Source: Typhlomys cinereus (taxonomy: Eukaryota > Chordata > Mammalia > Rodentia > Platacanthomyidae). Taken from it: 64,000 nucleotides of DNA. Location of the stretch: positions 248,001 through 312,000 of the forward strand of contig JALPQD010000394.1 of NCBI GenBank assembly GCA_023101885.1. The letters run 5' to 3'. Positions 23,338 to 35,518 of this stretch are shown here, piece by piece; the stretch's first letter is position 1; each line of letters begins with the position of its first letter. The notes under the pieces were generated by a model, which worked only from the letters and a program-made list of their open reading frames with translations, did no database searches and was not told the origin of the DNA. Made by a program: the position numbers and the translations under genes.

Positions 23338-23410
23338 GTTCGGGGGGAGGAGGGGGGAGGGAGGGAACTGGTAAAAAATTTTAAAATGTATAATTAAATT
23401 TTTAATAAAA
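23338..23410 (+). mobile_element. 73-bp 5'-truncated L1 3' end with target duplications
   Basis: A short insert made of a G-rich tract (GGGGGGAGGAGGGGGGAGGGAGGG) and a TTTTTAATAAAAA end, as in an L1 3' terminus. It is flanked by the 17-bp direct repeat AAATGCATATATAACTG (23321-23337 and 23411-23427). It is the product of a severely truncated retrotransposition. Confidence 0.85.
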
Positions 23411-24029
23411 AAATGCATATATAACTGACAAATACGTATATTCACATGCTTCAGTACAATATTTCAAAATGACATAGAGATGATACTGAAATATCTATTT
23501 TAATTACTTGCACTAATCAGTTACACACTCATTGTGTATACTTACAAAACAATATTTCAAAACAGCATGGAATAAGGAAGCACACATTTATGATTGAGCT
23601 GTATAGAAAAGACTATTCATAGATAGCAATACTTGAAATATCATTTTAAATGTTCATAAGGTGACTGCATCTTTTGAGACCAACCTGGAAAATCCCAAAG
23701 GACAGCAAGTTCAAATATCCATCAACAACCCTTAACGTGATGAGATTGGTGAAGTAAGTACACATTGAATGGAATTTCTTAACATATTTTAAATCAGAAT
23801 GCGAAGCATGATTAAATGGTTCACATAGGTCAGCTGAATCCTAGCACTGTATGAAAAGGTCAAAGTATTTTATTTATTTGCAAGAAAAGGGGTGGGGAGA
23901 AAGAGAGAAAAGGTAGACACGTGTTTGTGTGGTGATAGTACAACTTTCAGAATGTGTTTTTCTCTATTCACTATGTAAGTTTTGCTGTCAAATTCAGGTC
24001 ATGAGGTATGCATGTAGTCATACCTGCTG

Positions 24030-25140
24030 CATCGTCTTACCAGGCATTCTCTTTGTTTCTTTGAGTGTTTTCCTTTCTTCCCTTCTTCCCTCCTTACCTT
24101 CTTTTCTCCCTCTCCTTTCTTTCTCTTTCCTCCTTCCTTAACAGTATTTTATTATTCTTTTGGAATTTCATTCCTGAATGCAATGAATTTATGTCATTTA
24201 CACCTCTTATCACCCAGTTCCATCCCAACTCAGTTTCCCAATGAAAATCTTCTTTCCATTCAGTTTTCCTCTAACTTTCTGTCCTTTTGTATGTGTGGCT
24301 CATTTCATATGGGTCACCAGCACTACCTTGTTCCTGATCCTTACTATGGGAAAGCTGATATATCAATAAGTATACTATCAAGGAATTTATTCCCCTACCA
24401 ACCCCTGAATTAACCCACAGTGGTCTTCTAAAGAGGTGTACTGCCTCTTGCCCCTTCCATAATGAATTACTGATATGTTATTCAGATCTTATGAAAGCAG
24501 ACCCAGCTGTGATGAATTCATAGATACAGTAGCATTCATGTGCAGAATATACTAACAACACCTTTCCCACTCTCAGGGTCTTGCATTTTTTACCACCACT
24601 AATTCGATAATGGTTCCTGGGCTTTAGGGCAGAAGGTGATTTAAATGTCTTGTATGTGGCTGAGTAGTACACATTCGTTTATTTTCTGCAATTTGTTCAG
24701 TTGTGATTCTCTGTATTAAACAACTTCCATTGTGAAAGGTTGCATACTGGGAGCTCCTCTAATCTATGAGTATAATAAATACATATTTATATGAAAGTTT
24801 AGTATCAAGTCCTTAGTGCTACATCTTACTAGTATTTACTCTTTTGTCATATGTGTTCTCCCTTTCCCTACATTCTTTGCCTGATTTATAGTAGCAGGTA
24901 TATTATACATTCCCTCCTGAAAATCAGGCTTTAATTTCAATCAGAAATCAGTGATTGCACCCGTATCAATCCTTCCACTATTGCACTGAAGGTTATCTCC
25001 TGCCAGGGTGGTTATTATTCTAGTTTTGAGCTTCCATAGCTATGTAAGACTTGATTGCTTTTCTCCCACCAGCAGCTTCCATCGGACATCATAGCAAAGC
25101 AGATGCTCTAGATCAGTTGTAAGTTTTATTTGATTTCGTT
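24030..25140. other. Unassigned non-coding, CT-rich start
   Basis: 24060-24140 is a TTCC-rich polypyrimidine run. 24640-24760 (GGCTGAGTAGTACACATTC ... CATTGTGAAAGG) faintly matches an antisense L1 ORF2 end. No coding feature supported. Confidence 0.35.
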
Positions 25141-25149
25141 TCATGTTCT

Positions 25150-25697
25150 ATGAGCAACTTCTGCAGTATCCTCACAAATAGGAGCTCACTTTCAAGGTGT
25201 AGGGGCCAACAAAGTACAGTGGTAAATGCCTGTCCTGAATCAGGGGTCTTTGAGAGCTCTGTGACTAACAGCCTATGTAGCAGTTCACCTACATGGTTGC
25301 TGATAAAAGTCACCATCAATTGGCCTAAGGAAACAAGTGATTTTTTCTCTTACAATAGTCTTGTTACAGTTCTTCCTCCACCTTTGCAGGAGAACTCACA
25401 CCAACACCAGGGCCTAGGAAAATTGTCACACCATCTCCATATAGGAGCTGAGAGAAGGACTGTTCTTACTTGTCAGACCATTAGGTCTGGCCATGTATAC
25501 TCTTAAACAGCCCCCTCTGTTTTATTCATGTGCCCAGGGACTAGTCCCACCCACCATGGGCTGGACCTTCCCTATCCACTGGACAATCTCCTGCAGGTTT
25601 GTTCTGCGCTTAACTCAATCACTAATTCTCTACTAATGTGTCCAGAATTCAAACCCTCAACCATCAAGTTGACACCTGTACCTTACTGTGACAGCCC
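25150..25697 (-). mobile_element. ERVL-type LTR remnant, antisense
   Basis: The right end (CCCACCATGGGCTGGACCTTCC ... CATCAAGTTGACACCTGTACC) parallels the 5' end of the antisense LTR at 11560-11703. The left part (GGGTCTTTGAGAGCTCTGTGACTAACAG, 25241) also matches a diverged stretch at 7610-7640. Likely one old LTR family. Confidence 0.45.
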
Positions 25698-25929
25698 ATG
25701 AGGAGGTATGGAATAACCTGGTAGTGGCAATTGAGTTTAATTACCTCTGACTTCTGGTAGGAGCATAACAGGGAAGTTTCTGTTATCTTCTTCTCCCTGT
25801 GTTCTCTCCTTTGTAGGATATGTCTGTTCACTTTTTTATGTTTTATATGTTTTTGATAAAGTTTATACTACAGGTTTATATCTTTAACAATATTCATGTC
25901 TGTGTCTTAAATGGTTAGTGCTATTTATT

Positions 25930-27400
25930 GGTCTCCCACTTGTTCCTAAATCCTCTTTTTTCATCTTCCTCCTCATTTAAATTTTCCCCCCATTGTTCAG
26001 GTGATGATCATCTAGGCTGATTCCATTTATTTTCTATTGTGAATAGAGCCAAAATGAATATAGATTTGCTTGTGTCACTATCGTGTGATATAAAATCCCT
26101 TTGGAATATGTGCAAAGTACTGTAGGTGTGCCAAGTGGTAGTTCAATTTTAGCTTTTTGAACAATATCCATACCAATTTCCAAAATAGCTATACCAGTTT
26201 CTGCTCCCACAAAAGTTCCCTTTTATTCCATCATTGTTAGCATTTGATATTTGTGTTCCTAACTTTCACCCTTACTCAGTGGTAAGATGAAATACTAAAG
26301 TTATTTTAATTTACATTCATCTCATGGCTGGAAAAGTTGAGAAATTTTTAAAGAAAATTTTAAACATTTTAATTCCTTTTTTTGAAAACTCTGTTTTTAA
26401 TTCTAAAGCCTACTTTTTTATTTGTATTTTTTTAGTATTTGTATTGTGCATTTTTGTGATGTTCAATTTTTTTTAGTTTTTAAACCATGGAAACTAATTT
26501 TCTCTCATATAAATAGTTAAGATTTGCTCTCATTCTGTGGATTTCCTTTTTGATCAACTAAGTTTCTTTTACAGAACAAGTCTGTAATTTCATGAAATCT
26601 CATTTGTTGATTTTTGGCTTTATTATCTACATGTATGAAGTCTTATTCAGAATGTCTTTATTTACACCTATTAATTTGTATTCCGTATTCTTCTAGAAAA
26701 TTTGAAGGTTTCAGGTTAAGCATTGATGTATTTGATCCATTTGGAATTGATTAATGTTCAAGGTCAGAGATAAGGTCAAATTTCATTCTTCTAACATTTA
26801 GATTTTCAATTTTTCCAACACTATTCATTGAAGATGTTGTCTTTTATCCAACATATTTCTTTAACAGATGGCGTATATATGTGAGCTAATATCTGGGTCC
26901 TCAGTTCTAATCCCTTATTGAAATAACTATTTTCGTGTCTGTAACATGCTGCTTTTATTTCTATGGATTTGTAGTAAAACTTTAAATCAGGTATGGTGAT
27001 ACCTCCAGCCGTGTTTTATTGATGACTGTTTCATCTTTCTGAGTATTTTTGGCTTCCATATGAAGTTTAATATTGTTTTTTCAATTTCTATGAAGAACCG
27101 CATTGGAATTTTGATAGGGATAGTATTTTGTGGTTGTTGGGTAGGAAGGTCTCTTTCACAATATTAATCCAGCTGATCTATTAAATGAGAGGTCTTTCCA
27201 CCTTCTTGAGTCTTTTTAATTTCTGTCCTCAGAATTTTAGAGATTTCATTGTACTAAGTCTTTCATTTTTATGATTTATTGCAAAGTATTTTAATTATAT
27301 TTTGAAGCTGTCTTGAATGGGGTTATTTCCCTCACTTCTTTCTATTTGTTCATCCTTGGTATATAGGTACTTTTCCCTTCAGGCCATATTGCCACCCTCC
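25930..27400 (-). mobile_element. Old L1 ORF2 fragment, antisense
   Basis: Landmarks of the ORF2 C-terminal region appear in antisense order: TGTGAATAGAGCCAAAATGAAT, TTTGGAATTGATTAATGTTCAAGG and GTGATACCTCCAGCCGTGTTTTATTGATG. Many indels, no open frame. An ancient insertion. Confidence 0.75.
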
Positions 27401-27732
27401 CTCACTTTCTTCATCATACATGTGAAATACTCAGCTATTTCAAGCTCCTGCTATGTGATTTCTCAACATGATGCACTGTAACTTGGAACTCTGTGCCAAA
27501 TAAAGAACTTCTCCCTTAAATTAGTTTTTTTCTGCTTCATTTTCTTTCATATGCATAAATGTGTAATGAAAGCAAAACACACTGTCTCAAAGGAACAAGG
27601 AAGAGAAGTAACATAGTAGAAAAATCAATGTTCTTTGATTTTTCTGCATTTACTTGGTCACATGTGTTTCTTACAGTATACACGTGCATGCACACACAGA
27701 GAAATTATTACAGTAGTCACTATCATTTGATA

Positions 27733-27837
27733 ATACAGCTCTGAAATTTATCTGGCAGGAGGCAGATCAGCTAGATGCTGCTCAAAGAATCCTCTACAGG
27801 AATGTGATGCTAAAGAACTACAACAATTGTCATCTAG
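27733..27837 (+). pseudogene. Decayed KRAB-A exon
   Basis: Encodes ALKFIWQEADQLDAAQRILYRNVMLKNYNNCHLG. Compared with the intact box at 7237, the MLE motif has become MLK, LYRDVM is LYRNVM, and the N-terminal V(T)FED core is unrecognisable, so TRIM28 binding would be lost. A GT donor (GTTGAT) follows but no good acceptor precedes. It lies about 470 bp before the zinc-finger array, in the same orientation. Confidence 0.7.
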
Positions 27838-27875
27838 GTTGATTTCTACAGGAAATTTTGGCTACTTTTTAAAAA

Positions 27876-28085
27876 TATTTATGGGAGATAATAGAGTCAA
27901 AAAGAGGGCAAGAGAGATTAAGCACATACAAGCACAAATGCTATGACATAATGTTGAGGTTAGAGGGCAACTGTTTTCAAAGTCAGGTATCTTCTTACTT
28001 GGTTTCCAGAGATCAAACTCAGGTTGCCGAATTCAGGGACTGTGAATAGTGAAACATTTTGCTGGTTGTTGCTGATTTCAAATAT
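27876..28085 (-). mobile_element. Old SINE remnant, antisense
   Basis: GGTTTCCAGAGATCAAACTCAGGTTG is the reverse complement of a tRNA-like B-box region, and the left flank starts with a TTTAAAAATATTTATGGGAGA tail. It lies between the decayed KRAB exon and the finger array. Confidence 0.4.
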
Positions 28086-28310
28086 CCATTCCATGTATAC
28101 ATTTTTAACCGAAAATGTTAACACACATTTATGAAGGACTGTATGACTTTCCATGTATATAATATGTAATGATGAATTGGACATTGCTGATAAATCCATC
28201 ATCTCATGCTTACTTCTTTATATTGGGACATTTAAAATATCATATATAGCTATTTTGAATATTCACTTCATTGCTGTCAACCTTGTGTTTATTACTGTTC
28301 TATACACAAG

Positions 28311-29760
28311 ATGAAGTTACAAATCACTCTATACCGTGAAACTCATACAGACGAGAAGCTGCATGATTGTGCAGCATGCAGAAAAGTTTTCTCTTGCAAG
28401 GCAGAGCTCATTCAACATCAGACAACTCACACACATGAGAAGTGTTATCATTGTCCAGTATGTGAGAAAACATTCTCCTACAAGTCAAGTCTCAATCTAC
28501 ATCAGAGAATACATACAGGTGAGAAAATTCATAAATGTACGTATGTGAGAAAGTGTTTTCCCGAAAGGGAGCACTTACTATCCATCAGAGAACTCATACA
28601 GGTGAGAAACCCTATGAATGTACAGAATGTGAAAAAGACTTCTCCTGCAAGGCACACCTTATTTGTCATCAGACAACTCATACAGGTGAGAAGCTCTATG
28701 AATGTGAAACATGTGGGAAAGCTTTGTTCTTCAAGTCACACCTCATTTGCCAGCAGATAACACATATGGCGAGAAGCTCTATGAATGTGAAAAATGTGGG
28801 AAAGCTTTTTCCTATAAGTCCAACCTCATTGAACATATGAAAACACATATGAATAATAAGCCCTATGAATGTAAGATATGTGCGAAAGCTTTCATATTAA
28901 AAAAAAACCTTACTGTTCATCAGAGGACACACACAGGTGAGAAGCCATATGAATGTACAGAATGTTCAAAAGCTTTCTACTGTAAGGCGCAGCTCACTGT
29001 TCATCAGAGGACACACACAGGTGAGAAGCCATTTGAATGTACAGAATGTTGGAAAGCTTTCTACTCAAAGGCACAGCTCAATGTACATAAGAGAACTCAC
29101 ACAGGTGAGAAACTGTATGAGTGTGAAGAATGTGGGAAAGCTTTGTCCTGCAAATCACACTTCGTTCAACATCTGAAAACACATACAAATGACAAGCCAT
29201 GTGAATGTATGATGTGTGGGAAACATTTTTTACGGAGAATATAACTTACTATTTATCAGCTGACCCATATAGGTGAGAATCCATATGAATGTGCAGAATG
29301 TTTGAAAGCTTTCTACTCCAAGGCACAGCTCACTGAACACCAAAGAACACATAGGTGAGAAGCCCCATGAATGTACAGAATGTAGGAAAGCTTTCTTCTG
29401 AAAGAAAAGTCTCAATCGACATCTGAAAATTCACAGAGGTGACAAGCACTGTGAATGTACAGAATGTGCCAAAGCTTTTTGCTGCAAGGAAAGACTCAAT
29501 CGACACCTGAAAATTCATAGAGGCTACAAGCCCTATGAATGTATAGAGTACGGGAAAGGTTTCTTCTGCAAGGGATGGCTCAATCAAAACTTGAAAACTC
29601 ACATTGGTGAGAAACCATATGAATGTACAGAATGTGAGAGAACTTTCTGCTGTGAGGTATATCTCAATCAACATCTAAAAATGCATGGAGGTTATCAACC
29701 TTATGAATGTATGTAATATGGAAAAGTTTTCCATGCAAAGCAAACTTCATTCTACTTGAA
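28311..29760 (+). pseudogene. C2H2 zinc-finger array of a KZNF gene, about 17 fingers, pseudogene
   Basis: Tandem 84-bp Kruppel fingers (CxxC-x12-HxxxH joined by H(T)GEKPYEC linkers) that would bind specific DNA. In order: fingers 1-2 (28311-28530) are intact. Finger 3 contains a frameshift near 28540. Finger 4 is intact. Finger 5 has its first His changed to Gln and a shift at about 28765. Fingers 6-10 (28780-29190) form a clean run (for example ECTECSKAFYCKAQLTVHQRTH at finger 8). Finger 11 has an in-frame TAA at 29242 and a lost His. Finger 12 is followed by a 2-bp loss in the linker near 29353. Finger 13 has a TGA near 29400, 14 is intact, 15 lacks a Cys and a His, 16 is intact and 17 has a stop. 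A candidate acceptor (CTATACACAAG) ends at 28310. Not translatable as one protein; the longest open stretch is fingers 6-10. Confidence 0.92.
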
Positions 29761-30470
29761 CAAATACTATCCTGTGGATTTACATAAATACAAATAAGTG
29801 GTCTCCCACTTCTCAACCAAAAACTGAGAACTCAGACTCAGACCCTTAAAAAGTCATCTTACTATACAGCATGTGTGAAATTTTTCTGTTAGTTTTTGAG
29901 TCATGCTGCATGACATGCCTTTAAAATGTGAGAATCCCTTCAAGTATACAGAATGTGTGAAACCTGTATCTTTTAATAATACCACATACAACTTGAAAGA
30001 ATTCAAAAAGGTGAGAAACTCTATGACTTAATACAGAATGTGGATAACCTTTTTTTCATAAGTCAAAGTTACGTACATCAGATAATTCATGGACGTGAGG
30101 TGTCCTATGAGGTTACATGACTTGAGATTGTTTCTCCCACAAATCCAACCTCCTTAAGTATCTTTGAATTCATAAAGTTGAACAGTCTTGTAAGTGTACA
30201 GAATGTATGAGAACTGTGTGGTACAACTCACAGCATTAGACTACATGCTATGAATGTTCAAAGTATGAAAGTCATTTTAGTATTAGTTAATCCTCACTCT
30301 GAAGATGAGAAGAGTCACTTAAATAAGAATTCAAGAAATGCCTTTTTTCCTGCATGTCACAACTAATTGAAAATCAGACATCTCATAGAGGTCTTACAAA
30401 TATGAAGAATTCAGAAATGTTTTTAAATCACCCCACTCAATATAAGAGAACTTGCAAATGAAAATGCATA
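29761..30470 (+). pseudogene. Degenerate continuation of the finger array
   Basis: Short finger vestiges continue past the recognisable array: GAGAATCCCTTCAAGTATACAGAATGTG near 29930, TGTAAGTGTACAGAATGTATGAGAACT near 30190, and GAAAATCAGACATCTCATAGAGG near 30370. Spacing is irregular and frames are lost. This implies the ancestral array was longer, or that it decayed from its 3' end first. Confidence 0.55.
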
Positions 30471-31165
30471 ACAATGTTAAGAATATATTAAACATTACTA
30501 CTACTGATCCTCTGTTGACATGATAGAATCGAAATATGTAAAGAGACTGAACTGTGCAGAATTTATAACACTATTTCATCATCAGTGAGCACAGAGATAT
30601 GAGACATCACTGTTAAGAGATGTTGGAAAACTTCATACTGCATTATCTCTCTGCATAAATTAACTCCTACATAAAAAGACCTCACAAAATTGAATGTGAA
30701 ATTTAAAAGGAATTAAAGAAAAGTGTCAAACTTCAGTCATTATCAAAAAAAAAAATTAAGGTGAAAACCCCTGTTAAAGAATACAGGACTATTTTTTGAC
30801 AGAACATTCTATCATCACTTAATACTGGAAGACTCATTTGGGTGATAGATCCTTTATAAATAAGTAATGACATAAATTTTGAAAGAATTTGGGTCTCCCT
30901 CTTTAGTGAAAGGTGTACATGTGATAAAGAATACAGGAGACGATAATGTTCTGTAAGATTTTCTTTCAATTCTAGTCCAAATTTATCATGGCTCCACTGG
31001 TTCACTAAGACTTGGTTGATGGCTATTCTGAGCAGTACTGCAAAGGTACCATATAGCCAGACTTTCTACTGCAAGTGAGGTTTGCCACTTAACAATTTTT
31101 AGAGATATTGTGTGGCCAGTTAACTCAGCCCCTAGTGTTGGTATGAATTCTTCTGCCAAGCTGAT
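30471..31165. other. Unassigned non-coding
   Basis: AT-rich sequence downstream of the finger pseudogene, perhaps its old 3'UTR. No repeat or gene recognised. Confidence 0.3.
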
Positions 31166-31169
31166 ACCG

Positions 31170-31425
31170 AATGACTACAGAGATGGTTCAGGAGTTAAAG
31201 CCACGTAGTTTCCAGAGCCACATAAAAATCCCAGATAGAAATGGGAGTAGCCTGCACATCTAGCCCTGAAAGGCAGAACCTGTGAAGCAGAGACTGTGAA
31301 ATTCCAATAAGGAAGTAGAGCAATCCAGGATAATTCCTGAAGACACTCTTGAACCTCCACAGGCACATACACTCAAATGCTCCCTTCTATGCATACGCAT
31401 GCACACATGTACATAATTAAAAAAA
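31170..31425 (+). mobile_element. Old tRNA-derived SINE, sense
   Basis: Begins GACTACAGAGATGGTTCAGGAGTTAAAG (A box) and continues with a body related to the copies at 36481 and 37505 (AAATTCCAATAAGGAAGTAGAG, ACACTCTTGAACCTCCACAGGCACA). It ends in a CA/AT-rich segment and an A-run at 31417. Confidence 0.6.
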
Positions 31426-31439
31426 AAACAAAGAACTGT

Positions 31440-32330
31440 AACTAAGAATTATAAGAAAGAATAAACTCCCATGTCCCTGTAATCTTTTTAGTCATGAATT
31501 TATCTGCTGCAACATGCAGACAAACAGCAACAGAATTTAATGCCAGAGAGGTGAGGAGTTGCTGATTAATTTGACTCTGACCTTTGTAGATTAAGAACGT
31601 TTTTTTGAAAAATAGGGAAATGCTTGGAGATTTCACAACTTTGTGCTTAAAAAAAACGTTGAGCAGAATTTAGTGGCCCATTGGGAAAATACCAATGCTG
31701 AGAGAGTTCTGAATGGTTTGAACACACCTAGTGATCAGCTGTGATATAGCTGTGGTTGAAGTGGGCCAAACCAACTTGGCATATCATCTAGGTGGTACTG
31801 GTTTTGATGCAAGATTGAGGAATTCATGGAAAACAACTGAGACTTGTCCCCAGGGGACAGGTTTGGAGTTCCTTCAAAATATAAAGGTGGAGGTTATAGT
31901 AGAAAACCCAGGTATTGAAGTGACAGAACTAGGGGACATGTGCTGAGGAAGGCTGCAAAAATGCCTTACTTTGAAATGACCCAAGGACAGCTGTTTGTCC
32001 CCCCAAAAGAGGATGTGATTTAAAAAAACTGAGAGATTTTTGAGCTGAAAGGACTATATGGTTAGGAACAGAAGGTAGACATTGAACTATAGGATTTGGT
32101 ATATACTTTGCCAGAACTTACTCTTAATTTTTGGATGAAATTTTATTACAGTGTTTTGATGCTTCCATTTTAATATTAATTCTGCTATGTGTATTTTGTT
32201 TTGTTTTGACATAACCTTACAGGTAAAAGATTTGGAATTTTAAAAAGGATTCTTTTTTAATATTTTGGTACTAAATTATTAATAATTGAATATTTTGAAA
32301 CTATACTATGAAAACTTTTTATGTTTACCT
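31440..32330 (+). mobile_element. ERVL/MaLR-type LTR end and internal remnant
   Basis: 31485-31545 (TTAGTCATGAATTTATCTGCTGC ... AATTTAATGCC) recurs in diverged form at 32843-32905, suggesting a shared LTR 3' end. 31650-32100 (GGCCCATTGGGAAAATACCAATGC ... CCCCAGGGGACAGG) has the feel of MaLR internal sequence. No open frame. Confidence 0.45.
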
Positions 32331-32414
32331 TTTAGAACTTTTAAAATTGAACTGATTATTTTATATCATAATATGAATAAGTGTAACACAGACAAGAGTT
32401 AAATTCTTAGAGTG

Positions 32415-32910
32415 TAAAAGTGTTGTGTTTCTGTGCCAATTTGACAAGAGGTGAAAGGTGCTAATTACATACAGGTGACAACTTGACAATTGAAGGCTGA
32501 GCTTTGGGCACATCTGTGAAAGGTTAATAATTAAGCCAAACCCTAAACAATCCTACAGAAAATCTAAATTGATGCAGGAAGACCCAAACCATTGTGAGTG
32601 GATTCATCTCCTGGGCAGATAGACAAGGTGGTGAAAGATGTCTTAGTAGTTTGGCATTCTTTAGCATATTTTAACATTCTTTCAGAAACACTGCCCCTCT
32701 CTCAGCAATCTATGTGAATATGGTATTGCCAATTCCCTCTTCTCCTCGTATAGGTATGAACTTTCCTGCCACACGGGACTGAGAGCTGCAACTAAAAAGT
32801 GGTACAGGAATTATACTCTTTTCCCCTTGAGCTCTTTCTTTGGTCATGAATTTGTCTTCAATTTGCAGACAAGCTGGAAGAAACTACAGCGGAAATTAAA
32901 TCATTATTAG
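32415..32910 (+). mobile_element. ERVL-type LTR, sense
   Basis: GTGCCAATTTGACAAGAGG and GGTGACAACTTGACAATTG, then GGGCACATCTGTGAAAGGTTAATAATTAAG and GTGAGTGGATTCATCTCCTGGGCAG, follow the typical order of ERVL-class LTRs. A diverged copy. Confidence 0.55.
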
Positions 32911-33038
32911 TTGTTGCTTAGTGACATTATGATTGCATAATATGTGTTATATGTTTGCTTTTAAAAGTCATTAATGTCATTTTTATTTCCAACATTTCGA
33001 ACACAATGTGGAAAAATTGCAACAAGTTTAGGATATGT

Positions 33039-33648
33039 GCAGGATGGAGCCAAGGGCATTGTAGGAGCAGCAAAACTGAAAAAAAAATCAACAAACCATA
33101 ATTCAGAACATCAGAGACTGTATATCAACCATCTAGAACTAGGCCAGCCTAATCTCTCCCCATCCTGAAGCTCAGGAAAATTTGCAAAGAGGGGGCGGGA
33201 AGATTGTAAGACCACAAGGATGGGAGGAGTAATGATATGCAAGTTACTCCACACAAGTTAGGTCCAAAGCAATCATAATAGGACTTTGCATGACCTGCGC
33301 AATGTCCAACGCATTATTGACCCCTCAAAGTCTAGCATGGACTAAAGGCACTGTTATCCTTACAAGCTAGGGGTTAACAGCCACAATAGTGTTCCTATAC
33401 TTAAGGGGAATCCAAGAAAGAGTTCTAGGAAATGCCACTGAGTTCTTACACCTCACCAGAGAGGAAGACCCAGAGGAAAGTTTGACATACACATTAAAGG
33501 ATGCTCCAGGGATGGGGGGGGGGATAAATAGGGAGGGGGGGAAAGGAATGGGAAAAGGGGGGAGGGAGCAAGAGGGTCCAGGAAGAGGTGGAGGGAGGGA
33601 GGGGACCAGGGTACCTATTAAGTTTGTATGAGCGGAAATAAAAAAAAT
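33039..33648 (+). mobile_element. 5'-truncated L1 3'UTR insertion with target duplication
   Basis: Starts within the L1 3'UTR (AGGATGGAGCCAAGGGCATTG) and runs through the polypurine tract (33513-33610) to AAGTTTGTATGAGCGGAAATAAAAAAAAT. Flanked by GTTTAGGATATGT (33026-33038) and GTTTAGGATGTGT (33649-33661), a 13-bp duplication with one difference. Confidence 0.9.
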
Positions 33649-33889
33649 GTTTAGGATGTGTCCTTAGATGAGATTCATTTGTATTCTTGAAATAAATTTT
33701 TATAATTATTCATATTTAAGACATGTTCTTTTTTTGTGTTTCGATTCATGTTGTAACCCAGGTTCTCACGTCTGTGTTCCTCTTTCATCCACTTTATTGG
33801 TTGAATTAGAAATATGTGTTATAATACAGCAATTTAATGTGTGAAACTGTTCAGTTAAACAGTAACTTTTTTTTTCCTGTGGGGGTGAG

Positions 33890-34210
33890 TGTTTGGTTCA
33901 GAATCTTGAAGACCTAAGTCTCAATACCAAGCACTTGTTTATACAAGCTACTATTGGCAACCTGTGCCTTCTACAACATTCCTGGCCAGTAGTGGAGGCT
34001 GGATTTCTGGGGTTCACTGACTACCCAAACCTAGCTGAAAATAGTGAACTCATTGAGATGCTACCACAAGGAAAGTGTCCAATACAGGAGGACATCTTTC
34101 ATTCTCCTCTGCCTTCTGGAGTTGTACAGGCTTGCAGAGCTATATATGCACAAACTCAGATATGCAATCACCTTTGTCACACAAAAAACAACACAAATTT
34201 TGATGTCTAA
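33890..34210 (+). mobile_element. B4-like composite SINE remnant, sense
   Basis: Contains CAAGCACTTGTTTATACAAGC, GGCTGGATTTCTGGGGTTCACTGACTACCC and AGCTGAAAATAGTGAACTC in the order expected for the old composite SINE seen antisense at 10390. Tentative. Confidence 0.35.
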
Positions 34211-34429
34211 GGAATTTGAAAACATATCACTTAGTAGAAGTGTGATAATTTTCAAACGGAATTGTTCAAGAAGGTATTGTAAAGTAATTTAATCAATTTT
34301 TTTTGTCTGTGTATCTGTGTGTATCGGAAGGGCACTATGTGTACCTTTGGAGGCCCAAGAGTGATATCTGGATTCACTGGTTTATGCTATGTTTTTATGC
34401 TATGGTCAGCTTGCAGCCTGGATCAAAGA

Positions 34430-34900
34430 TCCCGAAAGGTAGACAAGTTGTCAGTGGAGGTGGAGAATAGTAGACACACCACTCAGGCCTGAGTGAATCT
34501 GAACTTGTTTATTGAAGCTTATGGCAGAGATTATATTAGAAAATCTAGGGTAGGGGGCAAAGAATGCATCACTAAGCCCACATATAGAGGAAAACAAAGA
34601 GACACTCATCCTCCCAGGCTCCTTTTCTATGTGCTTAGCAGGAACCACCCTTCCAGTATGTTGTAAAACAATTTCTAAGAACCTAACCCATTGTTTGAGG
34701 GTAGAGGCACAAACAGGACCTGTTATGATCCATTACACATTAACAGGCTCCATTCCATTCCCCTAGTATCTCCAGTTCTATATACTATACAGTGCTCCAC
34801 CAAATAGGTATAGAATCTAGGTCCACACTGCTGTCATTGTTTTAATAAAAAACTGTTTTTGTGATTTAATTAAAATAGACCAGAGAGGTTGAGCTCCTTT
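34430..34900 (-). mobile_element. Possible LTR of the antisense gag-bearing element
   Basis: Lies just beyond the gag-like remnant, on its 3' side as read on the minus strand, and holds an AATAAA on the minus strand near 34508. It has weak similarity to 35500-35600. LTR ends could not be fixed; low confidence. Confidence 0.3.
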
Positions 34901-34924
34901 TAATCTGTCCATAGAATTTAGATT

Positions 34925-35518
34925 TCAATAAGGAACATGTTTTTCATTACAATTAACTATACGTGTGCCATATCTATTATATATTTCTGTGAATGGTAAA
35001 GGTGAATATGTTGGAGGGGGTGCATCCCATACATTAATTTTTCCTTTTAGAGAGTACCAAATTCTAGCTGCTATCATATAAGCTGGCCCATATTTGCTCA
35101 TAATGGTAGGAACTATATTAGGATTCATTTTATTTCTACTTTCTAATAACTGATGTACTTTATGAGAAATAGTTATGTACTGATTCTTGTAAGCAGATGG
35201 CATAATCTCATTTTTATTGAATTTCTGAATTAGTTCAGCAAGATTCATATTTGAGGGAATTTTAATAGCTTGAAATTACTCTCCAATTTCTTCAGAATCA
35301 GTGTATTTACTTATTAGGTTATTTTCCTGCTCTTCATTTTTACTAATAACAATAAGAACTCCTAAAACACATACCAAGACGCAAAATTCCCAACCTCCCC
35401 TGTCTGGGCCTATGAACCAGCATAAACCCAAACTTATATGCAGGAAGCAGAAGTGGGAGTGGAAGGAATTGATCAGGCATCCGTTCAGAGGGAGCCTAGG
35501 ATGTCCTCCATCATCCAA
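34925..35518 (-). pseudogene. Retroviral gag-like remnant, two open pieces, antisense
   Basis: Two minus-strand frames lie end to end. The first (35518-35276, 80 codons) has a hydrophobic segment (WEFCVLVCVLGVLIVIS) followed by an acidic stretch. The second (35248-34925, 107 codons) begins NLAELIQKFNKNEIMP, has helix-rich sequence and ends with APPPTYSPLPF. PPTY fits the PPxY late-domain motif that recruits NEDD4-type ubiquitin ligases in retroviral Gag. I infer the N-terminal part of an ERV gag (matrix plus late domain). There is no capsid, protease or RT nearby. Family not identified. Confidence 0.45.

Noticed and set aside
28311..29760. CRISPR-like array: regular repeats with variable spacers
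   Set aside because: The 84-bp periodicity encodes Kruppel fingers with H(T)GEKPYEC linkers; it is a zinc-finger array in mammalian DNA.
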